From Larix kaempferi (lineage: Eukaryota; Streptophyta; Pinopsida; Pinales; Pinaceae): a stretch of 64,000 nucleotides of DNA. Numbering within the stretch: the stretch's first letter is position 1; the number at the start of each line of letters is the position of its first letter. Positions 1-11,206 of this stretch are shown here, piece by piece. A program made the position numbers and the translations under genes. The DNA is taken from positions 434,001-498,000 of the forward strand of contig BSBM01000190.1 of the NCBI GenBank assembly GCA_027924585.1, in the 5' to 3' direction. The notes under the pieces are model-generated. The model was given only the letters and a program-made list of their open reading frames with translations. It ran no database searches and was not told the DNA's origin.

Positions 1-336
1 AGAGAATACTCTTTCTCCTCATAGATGATTGAATAGATCATCAATCCTTGGTAAGGGGTACACGTTTTTAATGGTGGATTTGTTGATTTTTCTATAATCC
101 ACGCATAACCTCAAGGTACCATCCTTCTTTCTCATGAAGAGGGAAGGCACTCCCCATGGTGATACACCAGGGTGTACATAACCCTTCTTCAACAATTCTT
201 CTAATTGCATATGCAATTCCTTCAATTGAGACATACTCATTCTGTAAATAGATTCATACATTAGAACAACTTCTGGTACTGAACCGATTATGAAATTGAT
301 ATCCCTCTTAAGGGGTAATCGCTTGCACAAATGCGA
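1..336 (-). pseudogene. Ty3/gypsy reverse transcriptase, N-terminal fragment
   Basis: On the minus strand a 103-codon frame (330 to 19) shows the start of a Ty3/gypsy reverse transcriptase: the [17 protein letters not shown] motif, then [10 protein letters not shown], preceded by the helix ending [10 protein letters not shown]. The catalytic YxDD region would lie beyond the window edge. A TGA at 19-21 interrupts the frame where homologues continue. The sequence style is that of chromoviruses. The upstream side meets an LTR-type sequence at about 337 with no gag between them, so this is a rearranged remnant. It was probably part of the same old chromovirus background (E) seen near 25-29 kb, which is an inference. 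Confidence 0.75.
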
Positions 337-668
337 GAGAAGTCCATGGTTTATGATTTGTTAGTAAATTGACTTCCTTGGTGGGGTGCAGGTTTTGAAT
401 TGTGATTTGAACCTATAAAAATTTTGGGATTTGACTACCATGTTGAACTCATGCTTTGTTTCCAGTGAATCTACGCACTATGTATGAACCTTCCTCAGAG
501 ATAATTATGGTGCATTGGTTGATAGTGGCATGCTAGTGTAAGGTATCCCACTATTTTTTTTTTTGGAATAAATATAGTGTAAGGGCATCTCTTGTCTAAA
601 CCATAATTTAGTTACCAGTGAAATTTTGAACAGTGTGTGAACCTTCCTTGGAGGTAATTCTAGGCATT
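337..668 (+). repeat. E-family LTR fragment, left part, split by element F
   Basis: This stretch matches 27218-27540 closely (shared pieces include GGTGCATTGGTTGA and GTGTGTGAACCTTCC). It breaks at 668 where F begins and resumes at 11207 (TTGTTTGACAGTGATG, matching 27543 onward). Bases 664-668 (GCATT) and 11202-11206 (ACATT) are the target duplication of F with one mismatch. No coding capacity is seen. Confidence 0.75.
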
Positions 669-2815
669 TGTAGTATCCCCAATTAAAAATTAGGAATATT
701 AACCCCCAAGATTTTCAACAAAAAAGGTATTGATTTCCATTTTTTCCCAATGGAGGTATTTGCTTTAATACTAATGGAGTTTGTATATAATTTTGGATTT
801 GAATAATGAAGTGCATCCAACAAAATATAATTGAAACCATTGTAATGTGCCAAATCATATATGATATAAAGTTTTGAGATCTGGTTATTAAGTTTGGTTC
901 ATTACTTTCTTCGAACACTTTGTATACAACCTCTTTATCATAAATATCGAAGCATTGAAGGTACTAACCATATCAGCAGGTTCAAGATAATATTTCATGG
1001 CTCAATGTAATAGTAGGAAATGAAATATATTTCATATTTAATCAAATACTAATAGCTCCACAAATATCAACTTGGATCTAGGAATATTGGTTGAGATTTC
1101 ACCACAAAGAAAACATTGGTTTTCGGATGGACCCAAACACTTCCCAAGCAACTCGAATTCTTTCCAAACCACTCCAAATCGACCCAAACACTCCAAAATA
1201 AGCCCAATTCAACCACTAACAAACTTCATGGTGCTTCAATGAAAGTTTAATGCACAATACATTAAGATTTCATAGCCATATTTATAGATCTACTCATATA
1301 TCAATAAGTAACTTGAATATTGAACACAATATGGGGAAAACATTGTGAGTCTTATTATGAAATGAATGTTTACAATAAGAACAATGGTAGATTCTACAAA
1401 AAATACAAATACATAAAAGAAACATGATACAAGGGATGAGGAATGGATGCAAATGAATAGAAGAGAAGAGGGGGGAAATGTCAACTCCAAATGTGAGATC
1501 TCCTCAACCATAAGAAAATTTCGAAACAAAACTCCAAATCATGGATCCAGTAAAATGGCAATATATCGGGCAAAACATAAACCTTTTTCGACAAAAATAA
1601 AAGTGTTCCCAACTAGAAACAATGATCTAAAAAAAATGGAATTGGTCTCACATACTAGAAGTACTAAAAAATAGTTGAACCATAAGATCCATTTCATCTC
1701 CTCTAGCATCGGTTCAATATTTGGAACACCTGCAGCAAATAACTTCCAAGCCAACACTAAGAAATTCCAAACACTATCAAACATCGCCAAAAAAACATGA
1801 ATGCAAACCAAAACACTGTCAAATCCTATAAACTCCAAATAAACACTCAATACATTCATATCTACGAAGCTTTGTAGAGAAATCGATGTGATTCCTCCTC
1901 TCAATCACCACCAATGAAGAACAATTAAGAGGTATGGATGATCTCTCCTCTCACACTATCTAGGTTGGAATCCTTCACCATCGAAACCAATCATAAATGC
2001 AAGGGGCACATCTCCCAATTTTAAATCCATAAGATCTATCCAATATCATAAATAATTTTTCCAAAAGTTCCCAAACAGGTTCCCTCACTCTTCTTTTATA
2101 ACTCTTCATTCTCTTCTAGAGACTTCTCTCTCAAAAATATCAATAAAATATTAATAAATATTATTTTTATGAGAGAATGATCCTTTGGGAAACCATAAAT
2201 ACCTCTCTAATGTTATTTTGGCCTCATGTATACATTGATCCTCTTTAAAATTCTTATTTGGAGACACCTCCTTGATTTAGTGGGAGTTACAAATCCCTTT
2301 GGGCCCACTCTACCCTCATGCACCTTCCCTAGGCTACATTTAGAAGTTGCTTTGTCATAATTTGTCATAGATTCTATCATAAGTTGTCATAGATTCCTAT
2401 CATATAATCTTTCATAGATTGTCATAGATTCCTTCCTCATTTAGTGGGATTGGAAATAACTTGGACTCCCTCCTCCACTAATGCACCCCTCTAGCTATTT
2501 TTAGCCAGATGCGTCTTCGTGAAACTTCTTGGGAGTTACTCTTCTTTAGAATTCGAATTTGTAGATTCTCTCCTTTATTTGGGGGTGTTACAAATTCCTT
2601 GTGGGCCCACTTTATCCTCCTATGTGCTCTCCTTGGCTGAATTGGACCATTTCCACCTCATTTATGAATATTTGGCCATTTAATTACAAACATTGTGATC
2701 CACATCACCCCTTCTAGCGTTTGAATTTAAATTTGCAAAATGATTGTAGGCCATGATATTCCAAATTTAATTATTTTTATCAAATGGTTAATAATCAAAA
2801 TTTGGGGACATTACA
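669..2815 (-). repeat. Element F 3' LTR
   Basis: 2147 bp, read on the minus strand from TGTAATGTCCCC (2815) to CTACA (669). It aligns along its length with 8927-11201. AT-rich and without a convincing gene; short open frames in it are not conserved in the other LTR. Confidence 0.85.
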
Positions 2816-2832
2816 GTCCTCACCACCCAAGA
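2816..2832 (-). other. Element F polypurine tract
   Basis: The minus strand reads CTTGGGTGGTGAGGAC directly before the 3' LTR start TGTAATG. Just upstream is GCTTGAGGACAAGC, a GAGGACAA motif that also precedes the polypurine tracts of A and H here. Confidence 0.7.
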
Positions 2833-5182
2833 TTGCTTGTCCTCAAGCAATTTTAAATCTGAGTATGGTAATTACCTGTTTTCTTTCCCCAACTTAATGC
2901 GCAAACCATTTCTTTGCCTCCTTCTTTAGTAGTGACTGTTTATATGGTTGTAGCTTCAAGTGGACCAAATCACCAACTATATTCTCCATAAACTGAACCA
3001 CACTAAAACTAAAAATGATATCATGGTTCCCAATTAATTCGAAGGATGTAAAATATCCCCTACTCAATGTATGGTTCTGCAAGGTACTAACATAGGAAAC
3101 CTTTTGATTATACAACCACTCGATCATCACCTCAAAGAATTAGTATACTAAAAATACAAACATATGAAGGCCAAAACTAACTCTCATCTCTAGATATTGT
3201 TGAACTGTCCTAATTGGAATTCCAAATCCCAAGATAATCTCAAAGAGTATCCACCATGTTGTTGCTGCGCCACTCTGATTATAACCATCCTCTCAAGAGA
3301 TAGTTGTATTCCCCATGCAACTGTATGATCAAACTAGATGGAACAACTGATCCAAAGAATGATCCCAAGGTCCCAAATGACCCTGATAACTGCAAAGTGT
3401 CTTTTGCATCCTCCTCTGCACTACCTAGTGTTGAAACAAGGACCCTTCTAAATTCCCCCAACCCACCAAGAAGGAACACACTATGTCCATCCCACATATG
3501 GTTTCCCACTTAGGAAACCAATCCATTTCTCCAAACGGATAGACTCCTGAAAATCATAATTGGCTTGTCCTCCTTTTCCAGCTGCTAAACCACTGCACCA
3601 AATGATTCTAGGACCCCACTGTTGATGCTGCACTCCACCAATAAACATTGTCATCTGAAACAATCTTTTATTTTGAAGAATGCCAAGATACCACAACTAA
3701 GTTGGAAGTCCACCACTCCCAATTCTTACTGGTACTTCTACGAAGTTCTCCAAAAGAATATGAAGTTCCTCTTGTGTAATCTGTAGACTGGTTTTATGGC
3801 TCAACTCAATTCCATTTGTCTCATCCAACTTAATCATGAAGGCATTATATAAAATCCATAGATTCCTTTGTTGATGTTGCTCACAAAAAAAAAACAATGG
3901 CTCGTGTGTCAATTATCTCTCTACTGAAGCAAGTAGAACTCATTATCCCTCGAGTATCAATTATTGTTATGTATCTATCCACCCAATCCATGGATGTATA
4001 GAATTCTTTGTTGGATGATCCATATGGAATGTACTCATCTTCCTCTTCCATGGATAAGTCTCTTTTCCATAGAGGAAACTCATGATCTTCCTGGTGTGAA
4101 ACAAGTGTTTGGAAGACATCCTCCATTTCAATTTTCTCCTCAAGCACCTACAAATTTGAGGGATCCTCATGTTAAAAACTCACATGAGGTTCTTCCATCA
4201 AATCATATGTTCCACCATCCATATACAATTGAATACCTTCCATGTAGGATGAAGGATGTAATACAATCAAATCCTCACAAAGTTAGTCAATCTGCATCTC
4301 TAATCCTTGAAGAGCCCTTTGTGTGCTCGTCAAGGAACCATGGGTTATATCAAGCTCATGAGTGAGCATGTATACCTTTTATACTTCTTCTCCTAGTGCA
4401 CCATGGTACATTTCAGCAAGCATGAGAAGATGATGTCTATCAGAAAGCAGGTATATGTAATTAGATTTCATTTTGGCCATTGATTCTCTAAGTGCCAAAA
4501 AATCTATAATTGAAGGTTCTTCTCCCAAACTATCATCTGTTTCTGGTACCTTCCAACAATAATCCACAACTAAAGCTTGTGTATCATCAAAATGATTCAA
4601 GGATGCCATACTCTTTTCTTTGCTTACCTTCATTGGCCCTGTCAAATGATGTGGCTCATGGGAAAATCCTCCACTAAATTTTCTGATTTGTTTCCTTATA
4701 ACCACTCAATGTCCAAAGCTTGTGTCATGTTCACATATTATAATGGCTGAAATGAAAAATCACATTTCTTGTGGCATGAATCCACAACACATAATTAATC
4801 CTTAACACCCAATCCAACTTTAGAAGGTTTTATAATGCCATTATCAATACATGAAATGGTTGCTATCTCATGTTGTTGCAAAGAAGTATGAATGTTGCAA
4901 AAGTCATAATTTTTGTCATACCTTGGTGTTATGTTTTCATCCTTCTCAGGTGGCTAATCCATGATGGTATGCTCTTTCGCTTTATGATCAACCTAAGACC
5001 TCAAGGGTGCAACATGTGTTTCCTCTTGATCCAAACCCTCACATGAAATAAGAGAGTCTGTGAACATGGTCTCATCTTATTTCTTACTGTCATCCTTAAG
5101 GAAAACTAATGGTTCTTCATCTTTGGCTTCTTTGATATCTACATCATTAATAGATCCATCCATGAGACTAGTTTCATCAGCC
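2833..5182 (-). other. Element F internal region, downstream half, no recognisable enzyme
   Basis: About 2.3 kb of internal sequence. Minus-strand frames of 60-110 codons are scattered through it (for example 4379-4705 and 3881-4147) but none shows a retrotransposon enzyme motif. Many are Glu/Ser/His-rich and could be remains of one long acidic Gag-like protein broken by frameshifts. Coding status is unresolved. Confidence 0.5.
4379..4705 (-). pseudogene. Hypothetical acidic protein fragment in F (108 codons)
   Basis: A 108-codon minus-strand frame in the F internal region. I do not recognise it. It has an acidic middle (SLGEEPSIIDFLALRES) followed by a Met/Leu-rich, likely helical stretch (SDRHHLLMLAEMYHGALGEE). 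It could be a piece of the internal protein of F, since the frame at 8598-8870 has a similar composition. It has no start context or neighbour that supports expression. Confidence 0.3.
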
Positions 5183-5187
5183 TCACA

Positions 5188-5988
5188 TGTGAAAATCCTC
5201 ACAGTAGATCTAAGAGATGATGTATACCTCACAAGAAAGTAATTGATTAAGCAAGAAAATAGAAGAAGAGTGGTCAATGCAGTATAATGAGCAACAGAAT
5301 AATAATACAGTAGAACTCGGATATAAGCAAAAATAATTCACACACACTAAATTATTAATAAAAAAATGGACATATAAATAATAAAATGCATGAGGATTCG
5401 AATGCCTAAGGTGGAAATTCGAATTAGCCTTCATGGAGTGATCAAAGGATCACTGGAGTGTCATCGTAGAACAACTAGTAGTCTATCTCATCATCAGTGG
5501 AGTCATCAATGCACAAGTAACTGTCAACCGTCAGTCAAACTGAGTCTAATTGAGTGTGGTAGGTGTAACTGAATGTAACTGGCACATAGAGACACTAAAT
5601 GAATGAAGGAGGCTCAATGGAGGGCGCATGAAAAGCTAGCTGGAGTCAGAACAGGTAGTCATGTCTCATCAGAGGTCAATCGGAGTGATAACAGCATTGA
5701 GGAGTCAGTTTGGCCTTAAATCAAGGAAAGACTGGTGGATAACTGAAGTAAAATAGATTAGTAGGTGAGAAAGGCTCCCTTCTCATGCAGTAGGTGAAAG
5801 GAGGGCGCATGACAGTCTAGGAGGGCTGAAACTGAGTGGAAGGAAGCTCCGAGGGCTAGCTAGATGAGGGCTAGGTGTTGGGACTGATGAATGGAATGCA
5901 TGAAAACCCTAAAAGTGCATGCATGACTCAAAATGTAAATGATCAAAATACTAGTGGGACTAGGATGGAGTATAGGAATATCCTAACA
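5188..5988 (-). repeat. Element G 3' LTR
   Basis: 801 bp, nearly the same as 7557-8386. It lacks the small GCATGCAAACCCTAAA duplication present in the 5' LTR. Confidence 0.92.
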
Positions 5989-6002
5989 CCCCTACTTAAT
6001 CC
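5989..6002 (-). other. Element G polypurine tract
   Basis: The minus strand reads GGATTAAGTAGGGG and then TGTTAGG, the LTR start. Confidence 0.8.
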
Positions 6003-6239
6003 ATCCTGGGCCCTGGTAACTAAGACCAAAGGTCACCCGATACAATGAATAATAACAGTCAATAATCCGAGGAAGTGGGGAAAATTTCATGGGAAAAATA
6101 CCCCCCCCCCTCAAAATAGACTGTAATGCACACACAAAAAAAAAATGCTCCAAAATCAAGCAGATGTGATACTTGGTCATATGTCTGGAGGTATCTTCTT
6201 CTTGGGAAGAAGTGGATCATGCTCAAAAAGCATGTGCTT
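6003..6239 (-). other. Element G 3' untranslated segment
   Basis: About 240 bases between the Gag stop and the purine tract. It contains a run of ten or more C on the plus strand (G on the minus strand) near 6101-6112 and an A-run near 6135. No gene is seen. Confidence 0.6.
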
Positions 6240-7544
6240 CTACTTGCTCTTCAGATCGAATGTGATGAGAACAAATCCAAAAGTATGAGGATGATTCTTG
6301 AACCTGTGATTCGAATCAGTTGAGGTAGTATCAAAAACATGAATATGAAGATAGTATTTTGTCTTCTCCTTCGAACCATCATGGATAAGATTATGCCAAA
6401 AGGAACCATCAAATAATAATGATTGCTTGAAATCCAAATCAGATTTAAGACTTGATGAATAGTTTCTTGAGATATCCTTTGAACCAGCAGGGGTGAGATC
6501 AAAACTATCATATGCATGAGAAATTATCCCAAGTAGTAATTGCTTATAATCAAAATTAGATCCAAGACTTGAATCATGGTTTCTTGAGACCTCCTTTGAA
6601 CCATAAGAGGTGAGATCAAAACCAATAAATGCATGAGAAATTATCCCAAGCGAATGGTCATGGTTTCTTGAGATCTCCTTTGAACCAGCAGGGGTGAGAT
6701 CAAAACCATGATGTGCATGAGAAATTATCCCAAGCGAATGGCAATGGCCATATTCTTCAATAACCTTCTGAAAGGATGGAATAATGATCATATAGTAGTA
6801 AATAAGAGGTGATTGCTTGAGGAGAGTGAATGCATTACCTCCAATAGCTGATTTTACCTCCGAAATAATCATGTGATCATGATGCAAACCAACAGAATCT
6901 GGTGCAAGAGAGGATTTAGGGCCTTCTGCAATGTCTTGAGTGTGAGTTGGCACAAAAAGAGAAGAAATTTGGAGCATGAGTGTAGAATCTACAAGTTCTT
7001 CTTCTTTATGGACAACTTCAGTATGAGATGTGTTTGATACTGGTTCATGATCAATGAGATCATCAAGGAGGGCGAATGCATCACTTTGCTTGCTCTCGAA
7101 AGGGTTTGGACCAATCCCTTCATTCTGTCTGCCAAATATTACATCTAGGTGATCCCATAGCTCTTTTGGTGATGAAAAATAAGGGAGGTCATATAACATC
7201 CATTCAGGCATACCAAACATCATGGCTGCAATATATCTTCCACATTCATCTAACCAGTCATTCTCTTCTTCAGAGGGTTCGAACTCTCTTTCAAAACAAT
7301 GATCAAAGAGACCATTTTTCTTCAAATGTGTTATCATCAATGGTTTCCATTCACCATAGTTGAGTGGAGAAAGAAGATCATAGTTGAATGGAGAAAGAAG
7401 AGGGATTTCTTTTGAATACATTGAAGCTGTAGAAGACCTGCAAAAACAATAGAGAATATATGCAACTGCTACTGCTGCACTCAAAATATTGGTAATAACC
7501 TGCAAAAAACTCTCAGGAATGGAGATAAACAATACTCTCAACAT
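6240..7544 (-). CDS. Gag-like protein of element G, with C-terminal tandem repeats
   Basis: 434 codons with no internal stop; the ATG at 7544 immediately follows the primer-binding site. Residues ~60-150 resemble the N-terminal Gag fold of Ty1/copia polyproteins (LNYGEWKPLMITHLKKNGL, then PKELWDHLDVIFGR, where homologues have kelWd-L). Residues ~18-36 are hydrophobic (ILSAAVAVAYILYCFC). Residues ~270-365 hold three copies of LGIISHA...FDLT..GSKEISRN; in DNA the units start at 6463, 6580 and 6664 on the plus map, 117 and 84 bases apart, both multiples of three, so the frame is kept. There is no zinc knuckle and no enzyme domain. It presumably coats RNA that is copied by enzymes of another element. 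Copia affinity is an inference from the W and kelW motifs. Confidence 0.7.
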   Translation of the reverse strand: MLRVLFISIPESFLQVITNILSAAVAVAYILYCFCRSSTASMYSKEIPLLSPFNYDLLSPLNYGEWKPLMITHLKKNGLFDHCFEREFEPSEEENDWLDECGRYIAAMMFGMPEWMLYDLPYFSSPKELWDHLDVIFGRQNEGIGPNPFESKQSDAFALLDDLIDHEPVSNTSHTEVVHKEEELVDSTLMLQISSLFVPTHTQDIAEGPKSSLAPDSVGLHHDHMIISEVKSAIGGNAFTLLKQSPLIYYYMIIIPSFQKVIEEYGHCHSLGIISHAHHGFDLTPAGSKEISRNHDHSLGIISHAFIGFDLTSYGSKEVSRNHDSSLGSNFDYKQLLLGIISHAYDSFDLTPAGSKDISRNYSSSLKSDLDFKQSLLFDGSFWHNLIHDGSKEKTKYYLHIHVFDTTSTDSNHRFKNHPHTFGFVLITFDLKSK

Positions 7545-7556
7545 GTTCTAATACCA
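7545..7556 (-). other. Element G primer-binding site
   Basis: The minus strand reads TGGTATTAGAAC, close to the initiator-methionine tRNA type TGGTATCAGAGC, with no gap after the LTR end CACA. Confidence 0.85.
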
Positions 7557-8386
7557 TGTGAAAATCCTCACAACATGTCTAAGAGATAATGTATACCTCA
7601 CAAGAAAGTAATTGATTAAGCAAGAAAATAGAAGAAGAGTGGTCAATGCAGTATAATGAGCAACAGAATAATAATACAGTAGAACTCAGATAGAAGCAAA
7701 AATACTTCAGACACACAAAATTATTAATCACAAATGGACATATAAATAATACAATGCATGAGGATTCGAATGCCTAAGGTGGAAATTCGAATTAGCCTTC
7801 ATGGAGTGATCAAAGGATCACTGGAGTGTCATCGGAGCACAACTAGTAGTCTATCTCATCATCAGTGGAGTCATCAATGCACAAGTAACTGTCAACCGTC
7901 AGTCAAACTGAGTCTAACTGAGTGTGGTAGGTGTAACTGAATGTAACTGGCACATGGAGACACTAACTGAATGAAGGAGGCTCAGTGGAGGGTGCATGCG
8001 GAGCTAACTGGAGTTAGAATAGGTAGTCATGTCTCATCGGAGGTCAATCGAAGTGATAATAGTAGTGAGGAGTCAGTCTGGCCTTAAATCAAGGAAATAA
8101 TGGTGGATAACTGACGTAAACTGGACTGGTAGGTGAGAAAGGCGCCCTTCTCATGCAGTAGGTGAAAGGAGGGCGCATGACAGGCTAGGAGGGATGAAAC
8201 TGAGTGGAAGGAAGCTCCGGGGGCTAGCTAACTGAGGGATAGGTGCTGGGACTAATGACTGGAATGCATGAAAATGCATGCAAACCCTAAATGATGCATG
8301 CAAACCCTAAAAGTGCATGCATGACTCAAAATGTAAATGATCAAAATACTGGTGGGACTAGGATGGAGTATAGGAATATCCTAACA
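7557..8386 (-). repeat. Element G 5' LTR
   Basis: 830 bp. It differs from the 3' LTR mainly by point changes and a short duplication of ATGCATGCAAACCCTAAA near 8270-8315. Confidence 0.92.
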
Positions 8387-8391
8387 TCACA

Positions 8392-8597
8392 AACTATTGT
8401 CTTGTCCACCTCTCTGAACAATTCCTCAAAAATATGAGTTATCATCAATTTCTATTGTGTGCTGGAAGAGGAATCCTTGTCCCCATTATTGAATAAACTT
8501 ATGAACTTGAAAGTGCAGTAATATTAGAAAGACCTGTCTGCCTGGATTTATTTACTTAATGCTTGATAACTTCAGAAGTAATCAAAAGAATCAATTT
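8392..8597 (-). other. Element F internal sequence between G and the F upstream ORF
   Basis: About 200 AT-rich bases of F internal sequence in which I see no gene or motif. Confidence 0.5.
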
Positions 8598-8870
8598 CTA
8601 TTGGTCTCCCTTCAAGGCTCTGCCACCAACCATTCTAGACATTATTGAATTATTCTTCCTATCAACACTATATATGATGTCACATAAGGAATCATCCCAC
8701 TCATGCTGATCATGCAAGCATCTATCTATTGTTTCATCTCTTTCATTTTCTTCCACTGAAGAAATGAAACCATCTTCAGAAAATGACTCCTCCCATGCTA
8801 AGCTGTCCTCAAGATCCAATGCATCCAATTCCAACTGGTCATCACCAGGTACACCCATGTCTGAAAACAT
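8598..8870 (-). CDS. Small acidic protein at the 5' end of F
   Basis: 90 codons, beginning about 45 bases downstream of the primer-binding site of F, where Gag would be expected. The protein is strongly acidic (DALDLEDSLAWEESFSEDG, SSVEENERDETIDR) and ends basic. I do not recognise a family. It could be the N-terminus of a longer F-encoded protein now broken, or a chance frame; the position favours the former. Confidence 0.35.
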   Translation of the reverse strand: MFSDMGVPGDDQLELDALDLEDSLAWEESFSEDGFISSVEENERDETIDRCLHDQHEWDDSLCDIIYSVDRKNNSIMSRMVGGRALKGDQ

Positions 8871-8913
8871 TCTTCAAATCTTTTCTTTAGTTCCGATAGC
8901 TATCAAGGAACAT

Positions 8914-8925
8914 GATCTGATACCA
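8914..8925 (-). other. Element F primer-binding site
   Basis: The minus strand reads TGGTATCAGATC, a methionine tRNA type site, one base after the 5' LTR. It fixes the orientation of F. Confidence 0.8.
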
Positions 8926-8926
8926 C

Positions 8927-11201
8927 TATAGTATACCCAATTAAAAATTAGGAATATTAACCTCCAATATTTTGAGCAGAAAATGTACTGATTTCCATTT
9001 TTTCCCAATGGAGGTATTTGCTTTAATAAAAGTGGAGTTTATGTATAATTTTGGATTTGAATAATGATGTGTATCCCATAAAATATACTTGAAGCCATTT
9101 TAATGTGCCAAATTAGATCTGATATAAAGTTTTGAGATCTGGTTATCAAGTCTAGTTCATGACTTTCTTCGAACACTTTGTTTGCAACCTCTTTATCATC
9201 AATATCAAAGCATTGAAGGTACTAACCATATCACCATATTCAAGGTAAGAGTTATTGGCTCAATGTAATATCAGGAAGTGATATATATTTCATATTTAAT
9301 CATATACTAATAGCTCCATAAATATCAACTCAAATCTAGGAAGATTGGCTGAGATTTCACCACAGAGAAAACATTGGTTTTTGAATGGACCCAAACACTT
9401 CCCAAGCAGCTCAAATTCTTTCCAAACCAATACAAATTGACCCAAACAATCCCAAATCAACCCATTTCAATCACTAACAAGCTTCAGGGTGCTTCAATGA
9501 AAGTTTAATGCACAATACATTAAGATTGCATAGCGATATTTACAGATCTACTCATAGATCAAGCAGTAACTTGAATATTAAACACAATATGGGTAAAGCA
9601 CTGTGAGTATTATTATGAAATGGATGTTTACAATAATAAAATCGATAGATTCTACAGAAGCTGAAAATACATCAAATAAACCTGATACAAGAGACGAGTA
9701 ATGGCTGTAAATGAATAGCATAGAAGAGGGGGGAAATGGCAGCTCCAAATGTGAGATCTCCTTCAACTAGTGTTCCCTCCACAAGCAAAATATCGACCCC
9801 CAACTTGTATATATATTCTCTCAGGTGCGCCCTATTTCATATATGAAGTGTATACAATCAATAGAACATCCATCAAGATATTTGGACATCCATGGGTGCA
9901 CCCTCCTCAACCATAAGAAAATTTTGAAACAAAACTCAAAATCATGGATCCAGTAAAATGGCCATATAGGGAAAATAGAAACCTTTTTCGATGATGTTAC
10001 CAACTCAAATATATGCTTTGAAGTCAATGGAACACGTAACACATCCCAAAAGTACTTAGAAATAGTCTAACTAGAAGATCCATTTCAACCCCTCTAGCAC
10101 CGGTTCAATATTTGGAACACCTATAGCAGCATAACTTCCAAGCCGACACTAAGAAATTCCAAACACTATCAAACATCACCAAACCAGCACAAATGCAACC
10201 GAAAACACTTTCAAATCCTCTAACCTACAAATAAAAACTCAATACACTCATATCTATGAAGCTTTGTAGATAAATTGGTGTGATTCCTCTTCTTAATCAC
10301 CAACAATGAAGCACAATGAAGAGGTCTGGATGATCTCACACCATCTAGGGTGGAATATTTCACCACCAAAACCAGTCATGAATGCAAGGGGCACATATCC
10401 CAAGCTTTAAATCCACAAGAGGTCTCTAATATCAGAAATATTTTTTTCCAAAATATCTCGAACATGTGCACTCACTCTTCTTTTATAACTCTTCATTCTC
10501 TTCTAGAGGCTTCTCTCTCAAAAATATCAATCAAATATTAATAAATATTATTTGTATGAGAGAATAATCCTTTGGGACACTATAACTACCTCTCTAATGT
10601 TATTTTGGCATCATGTAGAAATTGAACCTCTTATAAATTCGAATTTCAAGAATCCTTCTTGATTTGGTGGGAGTTACAACTCCCTTTGGGCCCACTCTAC
10701 CCTCATGCACCTTACTTGGGTTATATTTAGCAGTTGCTTTGTCATAATTTGACATAGATTATGTCATAAGTTGTCATAGATGCATGTCATAGAACCTGCC
10801 ATAGATTTTCATAGATGCATTCTGCATTTAGTGGGATTTGAAATCACTTGGACTCCCTCCTCCACTAATGCACCCCTCTAGTTATTTTTATCCAGATGCC
10901 TCTTCATGAAACTTCTTGGGAGTTACTCTTCCTTAGAATTCGAATTTGTGGATGTTGTCCTTTATTTTGTGGTATTACAACTTCCTTGTGGACACAATTT
11001 ATCCTCTATTCGCCCTCCTTGTCTGAATTGGACTATTGCCACCTCATTTATGAGTATTTAGCCATTTAATTACAAAAATTGTGATCCACATCAACCCTTC
11101 TATCCTTTGAATTTAAATTTGAAAAATCACTATAAGCCATGGTATTCCAAATTTAATTATTTTTCTCACATGGTTAATAATGAAAATTTGGGGACATTAC
11201 A
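8927..11201 (-). repeat. Element F 5' LTR
   Basis: 2275 bp. It aligns with 669-2815 throughout but holds an extra ~135 bp (about 9762-9898) flanked by the similar short words CTCCTTCAAC and CTCCTCAACC. It ends GGGGACATTACA on the plus map, then ACATT, the target duplication. Confidence 0.85.
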
Positions 11202-11206
11202 ACATT

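Larger units (their letters stand above)
5188..8386 (-). mobile_element. Element G: compact gag-only LTR retrotransposon (TR-GAG-like)
   Basis: A complete 3.2-kb element on the minus strand. LTRs lie at 7557-8386 (5') and 5188-5988 (3'), both running TGTTAGGATATTCC to GGATTTTCACA. The 5-bp target duplication TCACA is perfect (5183-5187 and 8387-8391). The primer-binding site TGGTATTAGAAC abuts the 5' LTR and the purine tract GGATTAAGTAGGGG abuts the 3' LTR. The only long frame is a 434-codon Gag-like protein; protease, reverse transcriptase and integrase are absent. This matches the published TR-GAG class of terminal-repeat retrotransposons that carry only GAG. The LTRs are very alike, so G is younger than F. 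Confidence 0.92.
669..11201 (-). mobile_element. Element F: large non-autonomous LTR retrotransposon hosting G
   Basis: Two long direct repeats (669-2815 and 8927-11201) flank an internal region of about 2.9 kb once G is removed. On the minus strand each LTR begins TGTAATGTCCCC. The downstream end of the 3' LTR reads CTACA; the 5' LTR copy has decayed to TATA at that edge. A primer-binding site TGGTATCAGATC (methionine tRNA type) follows the 5' LTR after one base, and a purine-rich tract precedes the 3' LTR. The 5-bp target duplication is GCATT/ACATT. I find no protease, reverse transcriptase or integrase, so this fits a LARD-type (large retrotransposon derivative) element that depends on enzymes from elsewhere. 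The LTRs have diverged noticeably, including a ~135-bp indel, so the insertion is old. Confidence 0.85.

Noticed and set aside
7438-7499. Possible short intron in the Gag-like frame of G (GGTTATTACC to TTTTTGCAG)
   Set aside because: Its 62 nt are not a multiple of three, so splicing would break the frame that is otherwise intact.
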